Assembly: GCF_000708755.2 (NCBI RefSeq)
Contig: NZ_JGVU02000002.1
Coordinates: forward strand, 124,001-188,000
Length of the DNA: 64,000 nucleotides
Direction: 5' to 3'
Source of the DNA: Metabacillus indicus LMG 22858
GTDB taxonomy: Bacteria > Bacillota > Bacilli > Bacillales > Bacillaceae
Below, piece by piece: positions 1 through 7,905 of this stretch. Each line of letters begins with the position of its first letter. Position 1 is the stretch's first letter. The notes beneath the pieces were generated by a model that ran no database searches, had not been told where the DNA came from, and saw nothing but the letters and a program-made list of their open reading frames with translations. The position numbers and the translations under genes are program-made.

Positions 1-1124
1 AGAAACTTGTCGGCGGAGTTGAAGGACTTCTTAAAGGAAACAAAGTTGAGATTGTCAGCGGAGAAGCTTACTTTGTTGACAGCGAATCTATTAAAGTAAT
101 GGATGACAACTCATCTCAAACGTACAAATTCAAAAACGCAATCATTGCTACTGGATCTCGCCCAATTGAAATTCCAGGATTCAAATACTCTAAAAGAGTG
201 CTTGATTCAACTGGTGCTCTAAGCTTGAACGAAATTCCAAAGAAAATTGTTGTTATCGGTGCAGGCTACATAGGCACTGAGCTTGGAACAGCTTATGCCA
301 ACTTTGGTTCTGAAGTTGTCTTCATCGAGGCAATGGATGAAATCCTTATGGGCTTCGAAAAGCAAATGAGTTCTCTTGTTAAGCGTAACCTTAAGAAAAA
401 AGGAAACGTTGAAATCCATACAAAAGCAAAAGCAAAATCTGTTGAAGAAACAGAAAACGGCGTAAAAGTAACCTTTGAAGTGAAAGGCGAAGAGCAGACA
501 GTTGAAGCAGATTACCTTCTTGTAACTGTTGGCCGCCGTGCAAACACTGATGAGCTTGGACTTGAGCAAGTAGGCGTTGAAATGTCAGACCGCGGCGTTA
601 TCAAAATTGATAAGCAGTGCCGTACAAGCGTTTCTAACATCTACGCAATCGGTGACATCGTTGAAGGTCCTCCGCTTGCTCATAAAGCTTCATACGAAGG
701 TAAAATTGCTGCTGAAGCAATTGCCGGCGAGCATGCTGAAATCGACTACCTCGGAATTCCTGCTGTTGTATTCTCTGAGCCTGAACTGGCTACAGTTGGA
801 TACACTGAAACACAGGCTAAAGAAGAAGGAATCGAAGTTGTTGCAGCGAAGTTCCCATTTGCTGCTAACGGACGTGCTCTTTCTCTTAACGAAACAGACG
901 GTTTCTTGAAACTTGTTACACGTAAAGAAGACGGTCTTGTTATCGGAGCTCAAATCGCAGGTGCGGCTGCTTCTGATATGATTTCAGAGCTAAGCCTTGC
1001 AATTGAAGCTGGCATGACTGCAGAAGATATCGCAATGACAATTCATGCGCATCCAACATTGGGAGAAATCACAATGGAAGCTGCTGAAGTTGCAATCGGA
1101 AGCCCAATCCACATTATTAAATAA
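1..1124 (+). CDS. pdhD: Dihydrolipoyl dehydrogenase (E3), 5' end missing
   Basis: E3 flavoenzyme of the pyruvate dehydrogenase complex; it reoxidises the lipoamide of E2 and passes electrons to NAD+. The reading frame is open from base 3, so about 100 N-terminal residues, including the FAD-binding start and redox-active CxxxxC, lie outside the window; about 373 of roughly 470 residues are present. Visible are the NAD-binding glycine motif VVIGAGYIG, the IYAIGD segment that contacts FAD, and the C-terminal HAHPTLGE motif with the catalytic His-Glu pair. It should be the last gene of pdhABCD, consistent with the strong terminator just after the stop. Confidence 0.96.
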   Translation, partial: KLVGGVEGLLKGNKVEIVSGEAYFVDSESIKVMDDNSSQTYKFKNAIIATGSRPIEIPGFKYSKRVLDSTGALSLNEIPKKIVVIGAGYIGTELGTAYANFGSEVVFIEAMDEILMGFEKQMSSLVKRNLKKKGNVEIHTKAKAKSVEETENGVKVTFEVKGEEQTVEADYLLVTVGRRANTDELGLEQVGVEMSDRGVIKIDKQCRTSVSNIYAIGDIVEGPPLAHKASYEGKIAAEAIAGEHAEIDYLGIPAVVFSEPELATVGYTETQAKEEGIEVVAAKFPFAANGRALSLNETDGFLKLVTRKEDGLVIGAQIAGAAASDMISELSLAIEAGMTAEDIAMTIHAHPTLGEITMEAAEVAIGSPIHIIK

Positions 1125-1130
1125 TAATCA

Positions 1131-1164
1131 AACCCCCTGATGGCATCCATCAGGGGGTTTTTTT
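1131..1164 (+). terminator. Rho-independent terminator of the pdh operon
   Basis: A perfect 13-bp stem (1131-1143 with 1147-1159), a 3-nt loop and a run of seven T. It lies 7 bp after the pdhD stop codon. Confidence 0.95.
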
Positions 1165-1193
1165 GCAGAAAAAAAAGACGGTGTGAAATCCGT

Positions 1194-1580
1194 CTATCGA
1201 TCTCCGCTGCTGCCTGAAAGAGCTTTTACAACGGGATTAATAATTTCTTCCTTTGTTCCTACGTGGCCTTCAATCTGGAAGAGGACGCGATTATCGTCTA
1301 CAACCACAAGCGAAGGAAATGTATCAATGTCTACAGGATAGTCTTCATCACTGCTCGTTTCAACAAATTCCAAGTCTTCCACTTCTTCGGGGAAATCCTG
1401 TTTCAGATCAATCAGAGCATCAAAATAAACAGATTCCCGGTGTTCATCCTGTTCATCTGAAAAAAACAGCAGCTTTTTATCATCGTCTTCTGGACGCAGC
1501 GATTCTGAGGATATATTCAGACTGCAAGATGAAAGAAGAAAAACTGGCATGATGAAGGCGACAATAACCGACTTTGCCAT
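1194..1580 (-). CDS. slp: Small lipoprotein, Slp-like
   Basis: Predicted lipoprotein of 128 aa. The N-terminus is a short hydrophobic signal peptide ending in lipobox LSSC, so the mature protein starts with a lipidated Cys on the outer face of the membrane. Position directly after pdhD matches B. subtilis slp (small peptidoglycan-associated lipoprotein). The rest is very acidic; a stretch near the C-terminus (FPSLVVVDDNRVLFQIEG) resembles the cis-Pro/beta-strand region of thioredoxin folds, but no CxxC is present, so redox activity is unlikely. The ATG at 1580 is preferred over an in-frame GTG three codons upstream because AAAAGGGG lies 8 nt before it. Function unknown. Confidence 0.75.
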   Translation of the reverse strand: MAKSVIVAFIMPVFLLSSCSLNISSESLRPEDDDKKLLFFSDEQDEHRESVYFDALIDLKQDFPEEVEDLEFVETSSDEDYPVDIDTFPSLVVVDDNRVLFQIEGHVGTKEEIINPVVKALSGSSGDR

Positions 1581-1794
1581 ATTGTCCACCCCTTTTAATG
1601 AAATGGTCGTAACGGTCCGAACTAAGTCCTACTTCGTACCTATTTTACAGTTTCCGTTAATCTAAATTAATGCTATTTTATCATGTTTTCCGAATATTCC
1701 CCTGAATGTTACCTATTTGTTACAAAAATGAAAAATACAATGACAGTTTGTCGCAAAAATTTATAATTTACTTCATAACAAGGTGGAACGGTGA

Positions 1795-1956
1795 GGCAGC
1801 GAGAGGATGCGTACCCTGGAAAACTGAAAAACGATGTGGGAGGGGTAAGAAAGAGAAGAATACGTACCCTCGAAAACTGAAAAACGATGTGAGAGGGTAA
1901 GAAAGAGAAGAATGCGTACCCTCCAAAACTGAAATTCGATATGAGAGGGTAAGAAA
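1795..1956. repeat. Tandem array 1, about 3 units of 52-53 bp
   Basis: The marker GTACCCT recurs at 1811, 1864 and 1916 (steps 53 and 52). Each unit holds an inverted repeat TACCCTC...GAGGGTA with a spacer of about 21 nt, followed by AAGAAAGAG. A partial unit precedes the first. It is non-coding: the period is not a multiple of three and frames over it are artefacts. It occupies the middle of the gap between slp and the mobile element; the rest of the gap (1581-1794, 1957-2037) is AT-rich with nothing I recognise. Confidence 0.85.
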
Positions 1957-2037
1957 GAGCAAAGAAAAAAGACACTTTACTCTGTAAAATTAAGGACAAG
2001 TGAATGTACCTTTTTATAGGCAGAGAGGATGATCCTC

Positions 2038-2126
2038 TTTAATGTCAGACAATAAATAAAAAATTAAGTACATCACTTTATGTAGTGGTGTGCTTTTTCG
2101 TTTATTTAGGCCTCTAAATGACCTCA
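2038..2126. repeat. Left end region of the element: two inverted-repeat arms around a hairpin
   Basis: TTTAATGTCAGACA (2038-2051) is the exact reverse complement of 7837-7850, and AAATGACCTCA (2116-2126) is the exact reverse complement of 7755-7765. A hairpin terminator lies between them at 2068-2098. The right end has the same order in mirror image with similar spacing (64 bp here, 71 bp there). The TGTCAGACA core is itself palindromic, so 2041-2060 also matches 7835-7854 as a direct repeat in 18 of 20 positions. Confidence 0.6.
2068..2098 (+). terminator. Hairpin with T-run pointing into the element
   Basis: A 10-bp stem GTACATCACT / AGTGGTGTGC (two G-U type pairs), 6-nt loop and TTTTT. 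It would stop rightward read-through from the chromosome before it reaches the recombinase genes. Confidence 0.7.
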
Positions 2127-2150
2127 TTTTACAACAACAACAATTTTATT

Positions 2151-2163
2151 TTTCTGAATTTTA
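2151..2163. repeat. Left copy of a 13-bp inverted repeat
   Basis: TTTCTGAATTTTA is the exact reverse complement of 6839-6851. The pair flanks only the four tnp genes, so it may mark recombinase-binding sites or an alternative element boundary. It is AT-rich, so chance is not excluded. Confidence 0.4.
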
Positions 2164-2233
2164 CATAAAATAAAAGTTGTGGTAAAGTGGGAACATACAT
2201 TCCGAACATAAATTCTAGTTGGGAGGTTATTTT

Positions 2234-2782
2234 TTGAAAGATTATACAGTAAAGGAAGTTTCAAAACTCTTAGGAAAACACGAAGAAACAATCAAACGAT
2301 GGATTCGAACAGGCAAATTTCCAAACTCATACAGAAAAAGTGATAAAGAAGGTTGGAGAATTGTTGAATCGGATTTATTAGAACTAAATAAGGGTCTGCC
2401 TACCCATAAACCAGAACAACTAGTCGAGAGAATGAATTCTAACGTTGATGAAACAGAGTTAGTTAAACTAGCATATCAAGCTGTCACCCTAACCACTCCA
2501 ACAAATGAAATCTTATCTATCCTTTCCGTCGTAGGAATAAAACGTACACTAGAGATTCTCCTTATTATGCAGCAATCAGCAACAAAGGTAAAAAACTCTG
2601 ACGGGTTTATAAGGAAAGCAATCCGTGAAAATTGGACACCAACTTCTGTTCCTGTAAAGTTACAAAAAAGTCAAAGCAAAAGAGTATATGATTTATCACA
2701 GCAGGACAGCAGTATTGACTCAGATTTTAATAACCAACCTTATAAGCGTAAGGTACCTTTTTATAATTGGCTTGAAGAATAG
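2234..2782 (+). CDS. Helix-turn-helix (MerR/excisionase-type) protein of the element
   Basis: Protein of 182 aa, start TTG at 2234 chosen because GGGAGG (2221-2226) lies 7 nt upstream. Residues about 1-50 form a helix-turn-helix of the MerR/excisionase kind (YTVKEVSKLLGKHEETIKRWIRTGKFPN...WRIVESDLLE). The rest has no motif I know. It is the first gene of the tnp cluster and ends 34 bp before tnpA. Classical Tn554 has no such gene, so it may be a recombination directionality factor or a repressor of the operon; this is inference from fold and position. Confidence 0.7.
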   Translation: MKDYTVKEVSKLLGKHEETIKRWIRTGKFPNSYRKSDKEGWRIVESDLLELNKGLPTHKPEQLVERMNSNVDETELVKLAYQAVTLTTPTNEILSILSVVGIKRTLEILLIMQQSATKVKNSDGFIRKAIRENWTPTSVPVKLQKSQSKRVYDLSQQDSSIDSDFNNQPYKRKVPFYNWLEE

Positions 2783-2816
2783 GAACCTTTTATTAAACAG
2801 TATGAAGGGGGTTTTT

Positions 2817-4166
2817 ATGGGAAGCTACCAGTATTACTACTGCCCCAAAGGAATTGAAAGTCGCTTTGAATTATTGGTCTTTAATGGCGAAAGTGAGCCT
2901 TTCCTGCCTTTGACTGAACATTACCACGACTGCATAGGAAGTATAGACAAAAGCTCCGCACTTTCGTATTTGAAATGTCTCCTCCCCTTCTTTAGGTGGT
3001 TAGACGAGGTGAGTAACTACCAGGGAAAACGGGTTAAGTGGGATGAACCCCCTGAAGCTATACGAGTGGCTGTGGAGGATTATCTAATGAATGAGATGGG
3101 CTGCAAAGTTCGTGATAAGGATAACTTCCGGTTTGTTAACAGGACAAGTATAAGTCCCAATACCGTAAACCGTTTTCTATCAGCATTGAAATCATTCTAT
3201 AAATCTCTTATTCGATTAAAGCGTTACAACTATATAAATCCTTTGATCGATTCTTATGCGATTTTAGATGAATTTAAAAGCCAGACTGAAGGTGTAAGAA
3301 AGGATAAGCCTCGTATGCCATCTGAGGCTGGGACGGAAGATGCCATACAACATAGAAGGATGACTGATTCATATTTTAAGTTAATTAATGAAGAGTGGCA
3401 GCCTGAAATTATTGATGATCCTTACCTCCCTTCAAAGGTCTATCAAGCAGGAAAAAAGGTAAACTGGTCACTAAGGGAATTGGTTATATCTCGTATGCTT
3501 TTCGAAACCGGAGCAAGAGCATCAGAGGTTATAGAATTAACTATTGGTGATTTTCGCTCGCGTAAAAGTTTTCAAGAAGTAAGCACATTCAATAAAGGGA
3601 GCCACGGAAGAAGGGTTAAGTTTCTTAGATTTAGTAAAGATACAGTGAAATTACTGATGCGATATATCAATAATGATCGAATCCAATATGACGAATTCCA
3701 ACACAATTATGAAGGATTGCCAAATGAAGCTCCAATATTCCTTACGGAACTAGGGACCCCCTTTTCATATGAAGCTTGGTATTACCACTGGAGCAGGGCT
3801 ATCGATGAATGTGAGATTAAGTTAAATCCTCATAAAACAAGGCACTGGTTTGTTACGACAAGATTACGAGAGATCTATAATACTTCCCAAACAGAAGCTG
3901 AAATTAAACAAAGGACAAATGAACTAATCAAGTATATAAAGTGGAAAAATGCGGACACCATAAAAGTTTACGAACATTATTTTGATGAAGAAAAACATCG
4001 CGAAGCACACGATCAAATGTTGAACAGTATGTCACAATTAGAAAAAGAGTATATAGAGCAAACGAAAGACAAACGAAAGAAAAAACCTTCTCTAACTGTT
4101 ATAGAAAATAGCAGTGCAGTTGAAATAATTCCTGAACTACAAGATTTTTTAGATGGATTGGAGTGA
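2817..4166 (+). CDS. tnpA: Site-specific tyrosine recombinase, TnpA-like
   Basis: 449-aa tyrosine recombinase (phage-integrase family). An N-terminal SAM-like DNA-binding half is followed by the catalytic domain with Arg234 (TGARASE), His339-x-x-Arg342-His343 (PHKTRHW), Trp near 376 and the nucleophile Tyr385 (KVYEHYF). All expected catalytic residues are present, so it should be active. The ATG at 2817 has AAGGGGG five nt upstream. Tn554 TnpA is shorter (about 361 aa). The stop overlaps the GTG start of the next gene, which suggests translational coupling. Confidence 0.85.
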   Translation: MGSYQYYYCPKGIESRFELLVFNGESEPFLPLTEHYHDCIGSIDKSSALSYLKCLLPFFRWLDEVSNYQGKRVKWDEPPEAIRVAVEDYLMNEMGCKVRDKDNFRFVNRTSISPNTVNRFLSALKSFYKSLIRLKRYNYINPLIDSYAILDEFKSQTEGVRKDKPRMPSEAGTEDAIQHRRMTDSYFKLINEEWQPEIIDDPYLPSKVYQAGKKVNWSLRELVISRMLFETGARASEVIELTIGDFRSRKSFQEVSTFNKGSHGRRVKFLRFSKDTVKLLMRYINNDRIQYDEFQHNYEGLPNEAPIFLTELGTPFSYEAWYYHWSRAIDECEIKLNPHKTRHWFVTTRLREIYNTSQTEAEIKQRTNELIKYIKWKNADTIKVYEHYFDEEKHREAHDQMLNSMSQLEKEYIEQTKDKRKKKPSLTVIENSSAVEIIPELQDFLDGLE

Positions 4167-6307
4167 TAACGCTGACAATCTCAACCCTTAAACCACAATC
4201 ACCTTTTTACGAGAAATTATTGAACAAAGTTGATAATCAACTTCTTCATTTTTGTGATGCTAGAGGTTTTTTTGTACTGGACAAGATGGATGAAAGATAT
4301 TTGAAATACTATATTAATAATGTGATAGACAAACCTTGGAACAACAATTTATTTCTTTCTATGCTAGTTTATAGAGAAAAAAATGTAGACGTTAGAACAA
4401 TTATGATAGTTATCACTGCTATTAACACGCGATTAAGAGATTTGTTTGACTGCTTTCGTTTAATAGAAATGGGTGACTTGAATACTGAAACACATATGTA
4501 TCAATACTTTAAAGGTTCTGTATTTGAAGAACATACAGACGGTTTAAAGGCGAGTTTTTTGGCTACTTATAGATCTTGTTCTTATGCAACTAAAAAATGG
4601 GTTGCAAACAAATGCCCTAAAGAACAACAAGGTTACTTCCAACAATTTATTTTTCAAATGCCTTCTTACGATTCAAGGGATTTTACCTTTACGAAGTCTG
4701 CCAAAGAACATACACGAAATACTCGTAAGAGTGAAACGGACGCTATTGTGCCTTTACTACCCCAAATCCGAGCCGAAGGACACTTTCGCTGGAATCAAAT
4801 AACTAGACTGCGGCAAGCTTTTTTAAAAGCCTGTGAGCAAGGAAAAATGCCTAATGTTATGTTGCCTTTGGAATTTCATTATAATGAACCTGAGCGTGTC
4901 GGTGAACGTTTTTATTTTCGCCTGTGGGACAAGGTTGCGTTTGTCCTAAATCATCAAGACAAATTCAATCAACAAACTATTAAAGCAGCAAACAATCGTA
5001 CTGGTGTATATTCAGAAGAAAAAAATTATTACTTTGTAGAGTTTATTAAAGCAGAAAGATTGGAGGATAATGAAGAAGTTGAGGGGCCTTGGTTCATTGA
5101 ACTTTTTGAAAAGGATGTAATTGGGCAGTGGTCTCAAAATGCAACCGATGAAGAAATAAAGCAAAAGCGTGAACTGCTTTATTCGTGGGGTTATGGTGGA
5201 GATAATTCCAATAGTAATCCTGTACCCTTTTATTCCATTCATAAAGGAATACTTTCACGAAATTCCTTTCTTTCTCTCCATAAAGACAAAGCTGAAGGTG
5301 TTTTGTTAGATGTAGAACCTATGTATGCAGCTGCAACCTTCGGTTTATTGGCATTAGATATATGTACTACAACTGGTGCAAGATTAAATGAATTACTGCA
5401 AATTAACAACACGAAAGAATGTATCCGTACTGTTAAGGTTGATAAGAAATTACGTTTTGCTTTTTACGCTATTCCTAAAGGTCGTGATGAATTAGAAGCC
5501 TTTTATATCAGCGAACAAACAATGAGAATATTACAATCGGTTGGGTTGATGCTAAAAACTCATTATGGCACTGAAAAAATTCCAAGTGTTAAATATCGTG
5601 ATGATCGAAAACACCTATTCCCTGATGCCAGGCCTTATTTTTTTCAGTATCACAATAATGCATTAAAAAATAATGCGATTTATTCATCTCTTCGTTTTTT
5701 ATTACACGGTCAGCAAATGGAGACACAGGAAGGAAAAACTGTTGTAGTTAAAACACACCTTTTACGCCACGCATTTGCGACTGATGCCGTCCAGAGACAA
5801 AAGTTACCAATAGACATCGTAGCAAAGATATTACACCAAAGAGATGTAGGAATAACCGGTTATTATTCTGAGCCTACACCGAGCCAAGTGGCTCAATCTG
5901 TCAGTGATTTACACGATATAATATCTGATTATATAGATATTGATGAAACCGTTTTGCGAAACCCTGAAGAACTTGAAAAAGAACTTGAGGACTATAAAGA
6001 AAAAGTTGGCGTCTTCAATAACGTTATTGGCGGAACGTGTGTCACTAATCACGTCTGTCCAATCAAAATGGCGTGTTTAGGCTGTCAAGCAAAAATCCCT
6101 CAACCTGAAAAGAAACACGAATTATTAGATGTTATTGAGTTATCGAAAGATATGGAGAAACGATATAGTGAAATGGGTTTAACGATTGAAGTGAAAAAAA
6201 CAAAAGCGATGCGAAAACACGCACGTACTGAATTAAAGGAAATAGAACTTATTGAAAAGTATAGGGAGGAACAAGAATATGAGCCAGACATTCAATCCGA
6301 AAAATGA
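4163..6307 (+). CDS. tnpB: Site-specific tyrosine recombinase, TnpB-like
   Basis: 714-aa second tyrosine recombinase. Catalytic residues visible: Arg407 (TTGARLNE), His532-x-x-Arg535-His536 (HLLRHAFATD), His558 (ILHQRD) and Tyr567 or Tyr568 (TGYYSEP). After the catalytic domain comes a Cys-rich segment at about 626-641 (C-x5-C-x5-C-x2-C), typical of TnpB of Tn554 and probably metal-binding, then a charged, possibly coiled-coil tail. The GTG start at 4163 overlaps the tnpA stop (GTGA) and has only a close GGAG, so it is probably coupled to tnpA translation. It is longer than Tn554 TnpB (about 630 aa). Confidence 0.85.
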   Translation: MITLTISTLKPQSPFYEKLLNKVDNQLLHFCDARGFFVLDKMDERYLKYYINNVIDKPWNNNLFLSMLVYREKNVDVRTIMIVITAINTRLRDLFDCFRLIEMGDLNTETHMYQYFKGSVFEEHTDGLKASFLATYRSCSYATKKWVANKCPKEQQGYFQQFIFQMPSYDSRDFTFTKSAKEHTRNTRKSETDAIVPLLPQIRAEGHFRWNQITRLRQAFLKACEQGKMPNVMLPLEFHYNEPERVGERFYFRLWDKVAFVLNHQDKFNQQTIKAANNRTGVYSEEKNYYFVEFIKAERLEDNEEVEGPWFIELFEKDVIGQWSQNATDEEIKQKRELLYSWGYGGDNSNSNPVPFYSIHKGILSRNSFLSLHKDKAEGVLLDVEPMYAAATFGLLALDICTTTGARLNELLQINNTKECIRTVKVDKKLRFAFYAIPKGRDELEAFYISEQTMRILQSVGLMLKTHYGTEKIPSVKYRDDRKHLFPDARPYFFQYHNNALKNNAIYSSLRFLLHGQQMETQEGKTVVVKTHLLRHAFATDAVQRQKLPIDIVAKILHQRDVGITGYYSEPTPSQVAQSVSDLHDIISDYIDIDETVLRNPEELEKELEDYKEKVGVFNNVIGGTCVTNHVCPIKMACLGCQAKIPQPEKKHELLDVIELSKDMEKRYSEMGLTIEVKKTKAMRKHARTELKEIELIEKYREEQEYEPDIQSEK

Positions 6308-6752
6308 ACCAGTTTGGCTTAAAGATAGTCATCTAAGGCGAAGTAACCGTTCAATAGAGCTTGGTAAACAAGCAATCAATCAGTTGATTAATAAAGGTGA
6401 ACCTATCACTTATACAGCAATCGCTGAGCAATCAAAAGAAATCGATCCCGAAGGGAAAGGAATTCACCCAAACACCATTCGTACAAATGAACAGTTATAT
6501 GAGTATTACAAGCAGCATAGTAAAACTCATAAACAGAAAAGGAATAGGAAAAATCCCGTATTTAACCGTTCTATCAACAGTAATGATTGGGGATTTTCTA
6601 AAATTAAAACAGGTCGTAATCCTGATAATTTAAAAAGGAAATATATGAAATTAACAAAGGCAGAACTTGTCCAAAGACTTATTCTTACGGAAGAATTTAT
6701 TGCAGAAAATAATACAAAGTGGGTTGCGAGTTACTTCGAATCGTTTAAGTAG
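6279..6752 (+). CDS. tnpC: TnpC-like transposition accessory protein
   Basis: 157-aa basic protein starting at ATG 6279, with AGGGAGGA (6263-6270) 8 nt upstream and a 29-bp overlap with tnpB. The N-terminal part (residues about 10-70) reads as a winged-helix-like region found in TnpC-type proteins (repeated Ile/Ala-rich helices ending in HPNTIRTNEQLYEYY). The C-terminal part is Lys-rich with a helix (KAELVQRLILTEEFIAEN). In Tn554, TnpC affects frequency and orientation of insertion but is not a recombinase; no catalytic triad is seen here. The assignment rests mainly on position and size. Confidence 0.7.
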   Translation: MSQTFNPKNEPVWLKDSHLRRSNRSIELGKQAINQLINKGEPITYTAIAEQSKEIDPEGKGIHPNTIRTNEQLYEYYKQHSKTHKQKRNRKNPVFNRSINSNDWGFSKIKTGRNPDNLKRKYMKLTKAELVQRLILTEEFIAENNTKWVASYFESFK

Positions 6753-6781
6753 GTGATGCACAGAAAGTATCACCTACTCTT
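6748..6781 (+). terminator. Terminator-like hairpin after tnpC
   Basis: Perfect 10-bp stem AGTAGGTGAT / ATCACCTACT (6748-6757, 6769-6778) that includes the tnpC stop codon. The following T-run is weak (CTTATT). Confidence 0.6.
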
Positions 6782-6838
6782 ATTAAACGAACACTGCTAA
6801 TTCTAAGACCATTTTAGTAAGTATTTAAGTGCGTATTT

Positions 6839-6851
6839 TAAAATTCAGAAA
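6839..6851. repeat. Right copy of the 13-bp inverted repeat
   Basis: TAAAATTCAGAAA, exact reverse complement of 2151-2163. It lies about 90 bp after tnpC. Confidence 0.4.
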
Positions 6852-6908
6852 TAAGGATTAACGGGTTCGGTTGAAAAGTGCAAACTGCCAAATAACACAA
6901 TAAATAAC

Positions 6909-7014
6909 ATATCAAATAGCATATTAATTCCCATAGGAATTACTATGCTATTTTTATTGTTCTATAAAGGTTTACTCGCAATTATTGTTCGAATTTAATA
7001 TATCAAATAGCATA
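6909..7014 (+). repeat. 15-bp direct repeat, two copies
   Basis: ATATCAAATAGCATA occurs at 6909-6923 and 7000-7014, 91 bp apart. Each copy starts a hairpin-forming segment. Most of its sequence recurs inverted as TATGCTATTT at 6944-6953. Confidence 0.7.
6914..6958 (+). terminator. Long interrupted hairpin with T-run
   Basis: Outer stem AAATAGCATA / TATGCTATTT (10 bp), a 2-by-2 internal loop, inner stem AATTCC / GGAATT, 4-nt loop CATA, then TTTTTATT. It may terminate transcription from the tnp side; it could equally be a recombination or replication structure. Confidence 0.6.
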
Positions 7015-7017
7015 GGT

Positions 7018-7055
7018 ATCAACAGGACTTTGTTGAGCAGCAAAGTCCTGTTGAT
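7018..7055. other. Perfect 15-bp stem-loop
   Basis: ATCAACAGGACTTTG (7018-7032) pairs fully with 7041-7055 around an 8-nt loop. No T-run follows on either strand, so it is not a standard terminator. It lies in the non-coding stretch 6782-7183 between tnpC and the small membrane protein; apart from these structures I see no gene there. Confidence 0.7.
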
Positions 7056-7183
7056 TGAGGTAATATTTATACTGCCATTTATGAACCGGTATTACGGCAC
7101 AGTAAAAAAGGTACTCCAGCATTAAAATTGAGTTCCTTTCCTTATTCCATTAATGCCCCCTATAACTGAATTAAGACAAATAG

Positions 7184-7489
7184 TTAAAATGTTATGATTG
7201 GTGATTGTCCAGGTTCACCTAGAAAATAGGCAAAGATAGTGAACAATATGATGATCGAGGCAATTAAGATCATTCCTAAACCAATTGCGTAAACATAGTT
7301 TGGCTTATTTATTTTTAATAATAGGATGCCGCATAGTAAACTTGTGAATCCAATAATTAAACAAAAAACAGCAGCTAAAACAGGAGGTAAACCAGTAAGC
7401 AAAGAACTGATATACATAAATATGAAAAACAGTTGCAATGTAAAACCAACCCACAAAAATGAATTGTATCTAACGCTCTGCTGGAACAT
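7184..7489 (-). CDS. Small membrane protein, unknown function
   Basis: 101 aa with three or four predicted membrane helices and short loops (FLWVGFTLQLFFIFMY, PPVLAAVFCLIIGFTSLLCGILLL, YAIGLGMILIASIIILFTIFAYF). The ATG at 7489 is chosen because AAAAAGGGGG lies about 8 nt upstream; an in-frame TTG further up is less likely. I do not recognise the family. It lies inside the outer inverted repeats and on the opposite strand to the recombinases, so it is either cargo of the element or a chromosomal gene if the element ends near 6851. Confidence 0.65.
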   Translation of the reverse strand: MFQQSVRYNSFLWVGFTLQLFFIFMYISSLLTGLPPVLAAVFCLIIGFTSLLCGILLLKINKPNYVYAIGLGMILIASIIILFTIFAYFLGEPGQSPIITF

Positions 7490-7721
7490 TACGCTCGCCC
7501 CCTTTTTCAATTCTCTTATTCCACAATCCTGCCCTTTAATGGAATAACTGATATTTCCATTTTATCATAATTGTCCAATATCCTGTATTAAATATGAACT
7601 AAAAGCATTGACCGTTTCCCAAGACCCAGAACTTGCGGCGGGAAAATCGTGTTTTGAACAACTCCCATCGTTTAAACTAGGAATAGTGTTTCATCTTGAA
7701 ATTGACTAACTGGCGAGTTAG

Positions 7722-7749
7722 TACAACAACGCTATAAGTTCTTGTTGTA
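7722..7749. repeat. Inverted repeat resembling a recombinase core site
   Basis: TACAACAA (7722-7729) and TTGTTGTA (7742-7749) are perfect 8-bp arms around a 12-bp spacer, just inside the 7755-7765 repeat. A related ACAACAACAACAA tract lies next to the left counterpart (2131-2143). Two short arms around a spacer is the usual layout of a tyrosine-recombinase crossover site. The rest of the 7490-7905 gap holds only the end repeats and a terminator. Confidence 0.4.
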
Positions 7750-7754
7750 GTAAC

Positions 7755-7850
7755 TGAGGTCATTTGTAGTACAAAAAAGGATAGATAGAGCAAGGTTCTT
7801 TCTGCTCATCTATCCTTTATAATTTACCCATTATAATGTCTGACATTAAA
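7755..7850. repeat. Right end region of the element: mirror image of the left end
   Basis: TGAGGTCATTT (7755-7765) and TGTCTGACATTAAA (7837-7850) are exact reverse complements of 2116-2126 and 2038-2051. A hairpin with outward-facing T-run on the minus strand lies between them (7776-7818). The order repeat-hairpin-repeat mirrors the left end. Confidence 0.55.
7776..7818 (-). terminator. Terminator facing the BCCT transporter gene
   Basis: An 11-bp stem AAAGGATAGAT / ATCTATCCTTT extended by GAGCA / TGCTC after one bulged A. On the minus strand it ends in six T, so it would stop leftward transcripts from the transporter gene before they enter the element. Confidence 0.8.
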
Positions 7851-7905
7851 TAAAGACATAATGGTATTATAGGTTTCAAGAAATATCTTGACTTTTAATA
7901 AAACA

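Larger units (their letters stand above)
2038..7850. mobile_element. Tn554-family-like element (tyrosine recombinase transposon)
   Basis: Four co-directional genes (HTH protein, TnpA-like, TnpB-like, TnpC-like) followed by about 1 kb of hairpin-rich DNA and one small gene on the other strand. Tn554 of Staphylococcus has the same tnpA-tnpB-tnpC order, with two tyrosine recombinases and a small accessory protein. The boundaries are inferred: the outermost inverted repeat pair is 2038-2051 and 7837-7850 (14/14), with a second pair at 2116-2126 and 7755-7765 (11/11) and a third at 2151-2163 and 6839-6851 (13/13). The four-gene block interrupts the B. subtilis slp to SR1/speA order. No antibiotic or arsenic resistance cargo is visible. 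The exact ends could be any of the nested pairs. Confidence 0.7.

Noticed and set aside
1709-1999. Long minus-strand frame with repeated FSFPGYA-like peptides
   Set aside because: It covers array 1; the 52-53 bp period shifts frame each unit and no ribosome site is present.
2234-6752. RIT (recombinase-in-trio) element
   Set aside because: Only two proteins carry the Arg-His-Arg-Tyr set; the third is a small TnpC-like protein without it.
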